This document shows, one piece after another, positions 50,446 through 57,152 of a stretch of DNA of 64,000 bases (positions within the stretch are counted from its first letter, which is position 1; every line of letters starts with the position of its first letter). Location of the stretch: NCBI GenBank assembly GCA_002347095.1, contig DDWZ01000032.1:1-64000 (forward strand), read 5' to 3'. The position numbers and the translations under genes were made by a program. The DNA comes from Desulfobulbaceae bacterium UBA2273. Lineage in GTDB: Bacteria; Desulfobacterota; Desulfobulbia; Desulfobulbales; Desulfurivibrionaceae. The notes under the pieces were generated by a model. The model was not told the DNA's origin, searched no databases, and saw only the letters and a program-made list of their open reading frames with translations.

Positions 50446-51315
50446 TTAGGCGCCAACCTGAAACCGGGCAAAGCGTTTGATGCTGATCTCTTCGCCCACC
50501 TTGGCCGCCAGTTCCTTGAGCAGGTCCTGGATGGAGATGTCGGGGTTCTTGACGAACTTCTGCTCCAAGAGGCAGCTCTCGGCAAAGAAGCGATCCATCT
50601 TGCCGCCGACCATCTTCTCGGCGATGTTCGCCGGCTTGCCGGAGTCGATGGCCTGCTGGATGAAGATGTTGCGCTCGCGTTCCGCCAGATCCGCGGGGAC
50701 TTCCTCGCGACGGATGGATACGGGATTGGCCGCGGCAACATGCATGCAGATATTCTTGGCGAACTCGCTGAAAGCCGGGTTCTTGGCAACTGCGTCGTTT
50801 GCGCAGGACAATTCGACCATCACGCCCAACTTGCCGCCGGCATGGATGTACGTTTCAACCACGCCCTCGTTGAATTTGACGAAGCGCTTGACGCCGCTGT
50901 TTTCGCCGAGCTTGGCGACCAGTTCGTTGAGCATGTCCTGAATGGAGAGCGCGGGTTTTTTGACAAATTTTTCCGCCATGAGCTCGGCAGGGGAAGTGGC
51001 ACTGCTCTCTGCCACATGCAGGGCGACGTTCTTGGCGAACTCGATAAAGGCGTCGCTTTTAGCAACAAAATCGGTCTCGCAGTTAACCTCGACCATCACG
51101 CCCAGTTTGCCGTCGGCCTGAATGAGCGTTTCCACCAAGCCTTCGCTGGTTGCCCGGCCGGCACGCTTCTGGGCAACAGCCAACCCTTTCTGCCGGAGCA
51201 GATCGATGGCTTTTTCCATGTCGCCGCTGGTTTCGGTCAGGGCTTTCTTGCAATCCATCATGCCCGCGTTGGTTTTGTCGCGGAGCTCTTTTACCATCTG
51301 ACTTGTAATATTCAC
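50446..51315 (-). CDS. tsf: Elongation factor Ts
   Basis: 289 residues, full length. The N-terminal UBA-like domain has SQMVKELRDKTNAGMMDCKKAL; the core has GKLGVMVEVNCETDFVAKSD and a second copy GKLGVMVELSCANDAVAKNP, the two homologous subdomains, followed by a CIsQEPF-like C-terminal region. EF-Ts recharges EF-Tu with GTP. It is the partner of rpsB in the usual order, but the spacer between them (212 bp) contains an inverted-repeat element. Confidence 0.97.
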   Translation of the reverse strand: MNITSQMVKELRDKTNAGMMDCKKALTETSGDMEKAIDLLRQKGLAVAQKRAGRATSEGLVETLIQADGKLGVMVEVNCETDFVAKSDAFIEFAKNVALHVAESSATSPAELMAEKFVKKPALSIQDMLNELVAKLGENSGVKRFVKFNEGVVETYIHAGGKLGVMVELSCANDAVAKNPAFSEFAKNICMHVAAANPVSIRREEVPADLAERERNIFIQQAIDSGKPANIAEKMVGGKMDRFFAESCLLEQKFVKNPDISIQDLLKELAAKVGEEISIKRFARFQVGA

Positions 51316-51334
51316 GGTTCTACCTTCATGTTCG

Positions 51335-51466
51335 GTAACTGTCCAACAACGCGCCGCATCTGCGTCGGAGTCTCGCAGGCTCGCTTACCTGTCATCGGCC
51401 TGCTCATGTGCACTGGCACACTTTGCAGACTTCTTCCTAGCATCTGCGGTGTTGCTGAACAGTTAC
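51335..51466. repeat. Terminal-inverted-repeat element between rpsB and tsf
   Basis: 132-bp segment bounded by GTAACTGTCCAACAAC (51335-51350) and its near-inverse GTTGCTGAACAGTTAC (51451-51466); 14 of 16 positions pair. The inside holds further complementary GCATCTGC/GCAGATGC-type pieces and no protein. It may be a MITE-like repeat or an RNA structure in the rpsB-tsf transcript. Confidence 0.65.
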
Positions 51467-51527
51467 GTTTCTTGGTTTGTATCTTTCCTGTCCCCAACGG
51501 GGATGGTTACCATTGTAAAGAGACCGG

Positions 51528-52283
51528 TTATGCGTCGCCTTTCGCTGCTGCAGCCTTGGCTTCGGTGTCCTTGTCGGTGGCGGCCTGGTGGGCGGTGGCA
51601 AGTTTCTCCTTGCCGCTCAACACCGCATCCGCCATCTTGGAAGCGATCAGCTTGATGGCGCGGATGGCGTCGTCGTTGCCGGGGATGAGATAGTCGATGC
51701 CGCGGGGATCGCAGTTGGTGTCGATCAGGGCAACCACCGGAATGCCGAGGCGGTTGGCCTCTTCGATGGCGATCTTCTCCCGTTTCGGATCGATGAGGAA
51801 GATGGCGGCGGGCAGTCCCTTCATATTCTTGATGCCGCCCAGGTTGCGGTCCAGTTTGATCGCATCCTTCTGGATCTGGAGGGCTTCTTTTTTATGGTAG
51901 TGGTTGATGGTGCCGTCTTCCTGCATGGCCTCGTATTTCTTCAGCTTGTCGACACTGTTCTTGATGGTTTGGTGGTTGGTCAGCATGCCGCCCAGCCAGC
52001 GGTTGTTGATGTAGTACATGCCGCAACGCTCGGCTTCTTCCTTGATGATGTCCTGGCCCTGGCGCTTGGTGCCGACAAAGAGCACGGTGCCGCCCTTGGC
52101 CGCGGTCTTGGCGATGAATTCGTAGGCCTTGTTGAACAGGGGCAGGGTTTTGTCGAGGTTGATGATGTAGATCTTGTTGCGGGCGCCGAAGATGTACGGC
52201 TTCATTTTCGGGTTCCAGCGGCGGGTTTGGTGGCCGAAATGCATACCGGCCTCCAGCATTTCCTTCATGGTCATGTAAGACAT
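51528..52283 (-). CDS. rpsB: Ribosomal protein S2
   Basis: 251 residues from the ATG at 52283, preceded by AGGAGAAG. Conserved S2 sequence: [46 protein letters not shown] [50 protein letters not shown], and [26 protein letters not shown]. The C-terminal Ala/Lys-rich tail is normal. It is a primary component of the 30S head/body interface and the first gene of the leftward translation-and-envelope block. A longer frame to 52859 has no S2 homology upstream. Confidence 0.98.
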   Translation of the reverse strand: MSYMTMKEMLEAGMHFGHQTRRWNPKMKPYIFGARNKIYIINLDKTLPLFNKAYEFIAKTAAKGGTVLFVGTKRQGQDIIKEEAERCGMYYINNRWLGGMLTNHQTIKNSVDKLKKYEAMQEDGTINHYHKKEALQIQKDAIKLDRNLGGIKNMKGLPAAIFLIDPKREKIAIEEANRLGIPVVALIDTNCDPRGIDYLIPGNDDAIRAIKLIASKMADAVLSGKEKLATAHQAATDKDTEAKAAAAKGDA

Positions 52284-52725
52284 GGTACTTCTCCTGTGGT
52301 TTTGGTTTTTCGTCCACCCCATCGCTCCAACCCGATTTCGGGCACCAGAGGAGCTTTTTGCAGGGGTGTGTTTATTTTTGAACCCGAATTTTTTAACATC
52401 CGAACCGTTTTTTTGCAAGGAAGAAGAGGGGGATTGGTCTTTTTTCTTTCTTTCCGGTGCTCGGCTGCGTGCCAATGGGAGGTTTGCCCTCCCCCCATTT
52501 GTTCTGCCGCCTTCGGCGAGAGGTGAGGGGAGCCCGCAGGGCCACGAGTGGCTGAGGTGCTTTTTTCTTGTTTCTTCTTTTGAGCACGCAAAAGAAGAAA
52601 GAGAGAACAGCAGAAAGATTATCTCCGCCTTGTCCGAAATTTCCAGTAAGAAAAAAACTTGACGCCTCCGGGAAAAAAAGCAAAGGTCGCATGTCCACTT
52701 CAGGCAACACATCCCAGGAACAGGT
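52284..52725. other. Divergent intergenic region between rpsB and waaF
   Basis: 442 bp. Both promoters must lie here. The middle holds an atypical sequence containing the perfect 12-bp hairpin at 52571-52600 and homopurine/homopyrimidine tracts. No gene is supported; the long open frames through it are low-complexity. Confidence 0.5.
52571..52600. repeat. Perfect 12-bp inverted repeat in the rpsB-waaF spacer
   Basis: TTTCTTCTTTTG, six bases AGCACG, CAAAAGAAGAAA. The arms are exactly complementary and purine/pyrimidine segregated. It has no T tract suitable for a terminator of either neighbour. Confidence 0.6.
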
Positions 52726-53775
52726 ATGACGAAAACAATCAGCCAGCTTTCACCCAAAAAGATCCTGATCCGCTCCACCAATTGGATCGGCGATGCCATC
52801 ATGACCACTCCGGCGGTGCGGACCATTCGGGAAAACTTTCCCGCCGCCGAGATAACCATCCTGGCCTACCCTTGGGTTGCCGATATTTTTGCGGCCAGCC
52901 CCCATGTGGATCGGGTCATGCTCTATGAGAAAAAAGGCAGGCATAAGGGATTGGCCGGGATGTGGCGTCTGGGTCGCGAACTTGCGGCCCAGCGCTTTGA
53001 CATGGCCATCCTGTTGCAGAATGCCTTTTCCGCCGCGCTGCTTGCCCTGTTGGCCGGAATCCCGGTGCGGGCCGGGTATCGGAGGGATGGCCGCGGTCTG
53101 CTGTTGAGCCATGGGGTAACCATTAAAAAAAGCACGAGGATGCGGCATCAGGTCTATTATTACCAGGAAATGCTCAAGGATCTTGGCCTGATCTGTTCTC
53201 CTCAAGAGCTGTTTCTTGCCCTGCCGGATTCCGCCAATGCGTGGGCCAGGGATTTCTTAGCGGCCAAGGCGAAAAAGCCGGTGGTGGGCTTGAATCCGGG
53301 CGCGGCCTATGGTCCGGCCAAGCGCTGGCCCGCGGAAAGGTATGCCGGACTGGCCAAGCGTCTGGCCGAGGAACAGGGCGCCACCCTGCTGGTTTTCGGC
53401 ACCTCTGCCGATGCCGAGGCCGCGGCGGAGATTTGTGCGGCAGCGGTGGGCCAGGTACATGATTTGACCGGCAAGACCACGCTGGCCCAAGCCATGGCCC
53501 TGATCGGGATGTGCGATGCCTTTGTCACCAACGATTCGGGTCTGATGCACGTGGCTGCCGCCCAGAAAACTCCGCTGGTCGCCATCTTCGGCTCCACCGA
53601 TGCCGTGGCCACCGGGCCATTCGCCCCAAGGGTGGAGGTGGTGAATAAAAATCTCCCCTGCAGCCCGTGCCTGAAAACCCATTGTTCTCAAAACGATTTT
53701 GCCTGCATGCTGGAGATCGGGGTGGGCGAGGTATATGCCGCAACCTGCAGGCTTTTGGAAAAGACGGAGGGATAG
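52726..53775 (+). CDS. waaF: ADP-heptose:LPS heptosyltransferase II
   Basis: 349 residues, a GT-B fold glycosyltransferase of family GT9. Landmarks: [20 protein letters not shown] (heptosyltransferase N-terminal motif), [68 protein letters not shown] and [11 protein letters not shown]. It adds the second heptose to the inner core of lipopolysaccharide. AGGAACAGGT precedes the start. The gmhB gene follows after 3 bp, so the two form a heptose operon. Confidence 0.94.
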   Translation: MTKTISQLSPKKILIRSTNWIGDAIMTTPAVRTIRENFPAAEITILAYPWVADIFAASPHVDRVMLYEKKGRHKGLAGMWRLGRELAAQRFDMAILLQNAFSAALLALLAGIPVRAGYRRDGRGLLLSHGVTIKKSTRMRHQVYYYQEMLKDLGLICSPQELFLALPDSANAWARDFLAAKAKKPVVGLNPGAAYGPAKRWPAERYAGLAKRLAEEQGATLLVFGTSADAEAAAEICAAAVGQVHDLTGKTTLAQAMALIGMCDAFVTNDSGLMHVAAAQKTPLVAIFGSTDAVATGPFAPRVEVVNKNLPCSPCLKTHCSQNDFACMLEIGVGEVYAATCRLLEKTEG

Positions 53776-53778
53776 CCA

Positions 53779-54354
53779 ATGCGACCGGCCGTGTTTCTCG
53801 ACAGGGATGGAACCATCAACGAGCAGATGGGCTACATCAACCACATCTCCCGTTTTGTCATGCTGCCGCGCGCTGCTGCCGGTATCCGTTTGCTCAACGC
53901 GCAGGGGATTCCGGTGGTGGTGGTCAGTAACCAGTCCGGCCTGGCCCGGGGCTATTTTCCCGAGAGCCTGATTCAAGAGGTGCATGCCAAGATGAACCGT
54001 GTGCTGGCCGAGGCAGGAGCCCATGTGGATGGCATCTACATCTGCCCCCATCATCCCGAGGCCAAGGAGGAGCGTTTCCGTCTCGCCTGCGACTGCCGGA
54101 AACCAAAGCCGGGGCTGTTTCTCCAGGCCGCGGCGGATCTGGACCTGGATCTTGGCCGCTCCTATGTGGTGGGCGACCGCTGGTCGGATCTCAAGGCGGC
54201 GGCGGCGGTGCAGGCCAAGGGAGTTTTGGTGCTCACCGGCTATGGCCGTGGGGATTACGAGTATATCGGCCCGACGCAGCCGGTGCAGCCAACGTATGTG
54301 GCGGAAGACCTGTATGCGGCGGTGGAGTGGATTGTGCAGGATATGGCAGGGTAA
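53779..54354 (+). CDS. gmhB: D-glycero-beta-D-manno-heptose 1,7-bisphosphate 7-phosphatase
   Basis: 191 residues of the HAD superfamily. Catalytic Asp8 and Asp10 in VFLDRDGTINE, Ser/Thr motif VVVVSNQSGLARGYF, and motif III/IV KPKPGLF and VVGDRWSDLKAA. A zinc loop CPHHPE...CDCRKP is typical of GmhB. It makes ADP-heptose precursor by removing the 7-phosphate. GGAGGG precedes the start, overlapping the waaF end. Confidence 0.95.
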   Translation: MRPAVFLDRDGTINEQMGYINHISRFVMLPRAAAGIRLLNAQGIPVVVVSNQSGLARGYFPESLIQEVHAKMNRVLAEAGAHVDGIYICPHHPEAKEERFRLACDCRKPKPGLFLQAAADLDLDLGRSYVVGDRWSDLKAAAAVQAKGVLVLTGYGRGDYEYIGPTQPVQPTYVAEDLYAAVEWIVQDMAG

Positions 54355-54403
54355 GGTTCTGGCGAGGGATTTTTATATAACGATGGTTTAATGAATGAGA
54401 CAC

Positions 54404-54467
54404 CCTTCGACAGGCTCAGGGCGAACGGCAAATCGGTTGATTCCGTTCATCCTGAGCCTGTCGAAGG
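54404..54467. repeat. Long palindrome containing TTCGACAGGCTCAGG
   Basis: 25-bp arms 54404-54428 and 54443-54467 pair at 23 of 25 positions around a 14-base loop. The core CCTTCGACAGGCTCAGG is a motif I recognise as a dispersed intergenic palindrome in many bacterial genomes. It lies between convergent gmhB and the FtsB-like gene and could end transcription from both sides. Confidence 0.8.
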
Positions 54468-54505
54468 ACGATTTGGTAGTGCCACCCTAGAAACAACTTG
54501 TGGGT

Positions 54506-54820
54506 TTATTCGTGCCGCTTCTTTTTCTCGGGAAACTCGTAGATAACCTCATTTTTTTTAATGAGGCCGAATTTACGTCGCGCCACTTCTTCCAGATAGA
54601 CCGGGTCTTTTTTCAGTTTGTTGATTTCCTGCCGTAATGCGGTATTGCTCTCGCGCAATTGTTCGTTTTGCGCCAAAATCTCGTCCAACTCATGGGCAAC
54701 CCCGTAGTATTTCAAAGCCCCGTAAGGTCCGAATATGGACCAGGCCCCTACCACCGTGACAATGAGCACGCTGTACAGCAGCACTTTTTTTCGGTCACTC
54801 TCTGAGAGGTTCGCTGGCAT
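54506..54820 (-). CDS. ftsB: FtsB/DivIC-like septum formation initiator
   Basis: 104 residues. A short cytoplasmic N-terminus, one transmembrane helix (about 13-31) and a periplasmic coiled coil (about 40-70, LDEILAQNEQLRESNTALRQ) are followed by the FtsB/DivIC box VARRKFGLIKKNEVIYEFP. The family forms the FtsQLB divisome subcomplex that activates septal peptidoglycan synthesis. Not adjacent to eno or ispD as in gammaproteobacteria. The C-terminal basic tail is short. Confidence 0.88.
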   Translation of the reverse strand: MPANLSESDRKKVLLYSVLIVTVVGAWSIFGPYGALKYYGVAHELDEILAQNEQLRESNTALRQEINKLKKDPVYLEEVARRKFGLIKKNEVIYEFPEKKKRHE

Positions 54821-54982
54821 GGCCGCCCGTTGCAGATGGTTTTTCCCGGTTGACTCTGGGATTTGACAAGATTTTTCTCTTATTATTCCTGTTAGATAGC
54901 ATAGATGGAAAGTTCATGCAATCGGTGAGTTGTACCGGATGATCCGCACCGTCAACGAACTGGCTGGCAAAAAAGCGGCGCC

Positions 54983-55681
54983 TCACGCGATCCGCAGCAG
55001 CTTTAGGGCAATGATCCCGACTTCGTAGAGCATATAGAGGGGGACGCCCATGAGCAGCATGTTGAAAATATCAGGGGTCGGAGTGAGGAGGGAGGCGACG
55101 ACGCTGATAACCAGTGCAGCGTAGCGGCGGTTTTTTTCAAAGAAGGTTCTGGGCAGAATTTTTATCTTGGCCATGAAGATCATGAAGATGGGCAGCTCGA
55201 AAATCAGTCCGAAGGCGAGGACAAAGATGGAAACAAAGGAAACGAACTCGCTGATGGAGATAACCGGCTTGAGCTGTTCGGTCTGGAAACCCAGCAGGAA
55301 ATCGATGCCGAAAGGCAGGGTGAAGAAATAGCAAAAGGCGGCCCCGCTGTAGAACAAAAAGCAGGTGAAGAGCACGAACCAGAAGACAAAGGAGCGGGAC
55401 AAGGCAAATGGTTTGGCCAGGGCGCGCCAGAGAAAAAAGCTGAGCATGGGCATGAGGGTGAAGATCGTCATGGCCAGGGAGACGGTGACATGGGCGAGAA
55501 AGGGCTCGGCCACCGTAAAAAAAGCGAGTTTCTGGTGGAGATGGGTCTGGATGTACGCCAGCAGGTGGCGAGAGATGCTGTAGAAGCCAAGGCAACCAAG
55601 GATCAATCCAATTCCCGTCGCCAGGAGAGCCCGGCGCAGGTCTTTGATGATGATGGCGAGACGTTGGGTGGTGGTGTTCAC
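54983..55681 (-). CDS. tatC: Sec-independent protein translocase TatC
   Basis: 232 residues from a GTG at 55681; six transmembrane helices. TatC hallmarks: the conserved loop ahead of helix 2 with FFTVAEPFLAHVTVSLAMTI, the first cytoplasmic FFLWRALAKPF (equivalent of FxxPGL in E. coli), and FGLIFELPIFMIFM with its conserved Glu. TatC binds twin-arginine signal peptides. The protein lacks the usual N-terminal HLxELRxR start, because the sequence begins IIKDLRRALLATG; this counts as a variant or a misplaced start. No tatA or tatB is in the window. It ends the secDF-ykgJ-HD-tatC run. Confidence 0.86.
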   Translation of the reverse strand: MNTTTQRLAIIIKDLRRALLATGIGLILGCLGFYSISRHLLAYIQTHLHQKLAFFTVAEPFLAHVTVSLAMTIFTLMPMLSFFLWRALAKPFALSRSFVFWFVLFTCFLFYSGAAFCYFFTLPFGIDFLLGFQTEQLKPVISISEFVSFVSIFVLAFGLIFELPIFMIFMAKIKILPRTFFEKNRRYAALVISVVASLLTPTPDIFNMLLMGVPLYMLYEVGIIALKLLRIA

Positions 55682-55697
55682 GGTGCGCGGGCCTGGG

Positions 55698-56435
55698 CTA
55701 TCGGGAATTGTCTGGATTGTTTGGTGGGCTGCCGTGGATTTCCTTGTCCAAACGTTTGAAAAAGATCTCCATGAACTCATGCCGTTCGGCAGCCAACCGT
55801 TTGCCTTCCGGGGTGAGCATCTTGTCTTTGATCTTGCAGAGCTTCACTAGAAATTCCCGATAGGCCGTGTCTTCGGTGGAGTAGGATCTGGTTTTCGCCA
55901 CATCCACCCCCCGGTTATGCAGACGGGCTCCGACCTGACCGGCAAAAAGAAAGGCCCGGCCGATGCCGATGGCGCCGATGGAGTCCAGCTTGTCCGCGTC
56001 AAAAAGGATCTTGGCTTCCAGGGTTTCCGGGATTTTGTTGTTGCGGTAGCGGTGCGCTTCGATGCAGTGCAGGATCGCTTCCTGCATTTCCGCGGAAAAG
56101 TCTAAGCCCGTGAGGATGGCGCGGGACATCTCCGCCCCTTTGGCCGCGTGGCAGATTTTTCCCTGGGAGAGCATCTCGTGGCTGCGGCCAATGTCGTGCA
56201 GCAGGGCCGCGGCGCTCAAGATATCCAGGCGGGCGTTCATCAGGCGGCCGATGTGGAGCGCCAGATTATGGACCCGTTCGGTGTGGTCCGGTCCGTGGCA
56301 GCCGCCTTCGGCTTGGCAATACTCATGGGAAATGGCCAGCAGCCGTTCGGTGAGTTCCCGGCCCAGGGGTGGTTCTCCCTGCAACTGTCCGGCCGGCGGG
56401 CTGGTATGCTGACGGTTAGTGTTGGGAGAGGACAT
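55698..56435 (-). CDS. HD domain phosphohydrolase
   Basis: 245 residues. HD-domain metal ligands: His51 in GPDHTERVHNLAL, His80-Asp81 in LLHDIGRSHEM, a further His/Asp pair in AILHCIEAHRY, and Asp in LFDADKLDSIGAIGIGRAF. The pattern matches YpgQ/YedJ-like HD hydrolases that act on nucleotides; the exact substrate is unknown. The gene overlaps the upstream cysteine-cluster gene by 20 bp and is followed by tatC after 16 bp. Confidence 0.9.
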   Translation of the reverse strand: MSSPNTNRQHTSPPAGQLQGEPPLGRELTERLLAISHEYCQAEGGCHGPDHTERVHNLALHIGRLMNARLDILSAAALLHDIGRSHEMLSQGKICHAAKGAEMSRAILTGLDFSAEMQEAILHCIEAHRYRNNKIPETLEAKILFDADKLDSIGAIGIGRAFLFAGQVGARLHNRGVDVAKTRSYSTEDTAYREFLVKLCKIKDKMLTPEGKRLAAERHEFMEIFFKRLDKEIHGSPPNNPDNSR

Positions 56436-57150
56436 GGTTCAACCACCTGATGCCGAGGCGGAGCAGGGCAAGATCGTCCGTGGCAAGTTGTTGCCGTTCG
56501 CTGTCCGTGACGGAGATGGGCAGGGCAATCGTGGCGTCGAGGAGCAGGTTTCTGAAGGTATCCAGGGTATAGAGGGAGAGAAAGATCTCCACCTCCCGGG
56601 CTTCCGGTTGATGCCCTTCCTTGAGGCGGGGATGCTGGAGGACGGCCAGCAGTTCATCGTTCATGGCGTTGTAGAGGGCCAGATCCTGATCTTTTTGCCA
56701 GGCAGAGATGTCTTGCGGCGTGCCTTGGTTGAACCCTTTGCAGTGGGGTTCGGTGAGGAGGACATGCATCTCGTGGCGTTTGCCGTCCGGAGTGGTGAAG
56801 GCGCCGCGCCCCAGGGGATAGGTCCGGCAGGCGGAGGGACGGTCGGCATAGACGCTGCAGCCGGAGGCGGTGACAAACGGACAACTGGCGTGGCCGTCAT
56901 CCACCATGCCCAGGAAAACCTGGGGAAAACCGAGGTCCTCAGGCTGTTCGACGAGGACGTATTGATCGAGAAAGGTCGAGGGGGTAAGCCCCAGATGTTT
57001 GCTCAAACGGAGGGCATCGTAGGGCGTGAGGGCAAGGTCCAGTTGCCGGCAGCAGTCGGTGAAGCAGGCGACGCCGGGATGGCAACTGAACCGGAAGGTC
57101 TCGTCCGGGGTCAGGGGCCGGACATGCTCTGGGGCGAGATCGGGCCGCAT
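56416..57150 (-). CDS. YkgJ-family cysteine cluster protein
   Basis: 244 residues. The N-terminal cluster FSCHPGVACFTDCCRQ (Cys23, 29, 33, 34) and a second group in SCPFVTASGCSVYADRPSACRTYPLG form the zinc- or iron-binding YkgJ/UPF0153 core. The remaining C-terminal half is helical and unassigned. Function of the family is unknown, with metal binding predicted. It begins two bases after the secDF stop and overlaps the HD gene, so it is co-translated with both. Confidence 0.87.
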   Translation of the reverse strand: MRPDLAPEHVRPLTPDETFRFSCHPGVACFTDCCRQLDLALTPYDALRLSKHLGLTPSTFLDQYVLVEQPEDLGFPQVFLGMVDDGHASCPFVTASGCSVYADRPSACRTYPLGRGAFTTPDGKRHEMHVLLTEPHCKGFNQGTPQDISAWQKDQDLALYNAMNDELLAVLQHPRLKEGHQPEAREVEIFLSLYTLDTFRNLLLDATIALPISVTDSERQQLATDDLALLRLGIRWLNHVLSQH

Positions 57151-57152
57151 GG

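Noticed and set aside
52393..52710. Lysine/arginine-rich 105-codon frame upstream of rpsB
   Set aside because: Composition follows the purine tracts and hairpin of the spacer; no conserved sequence.
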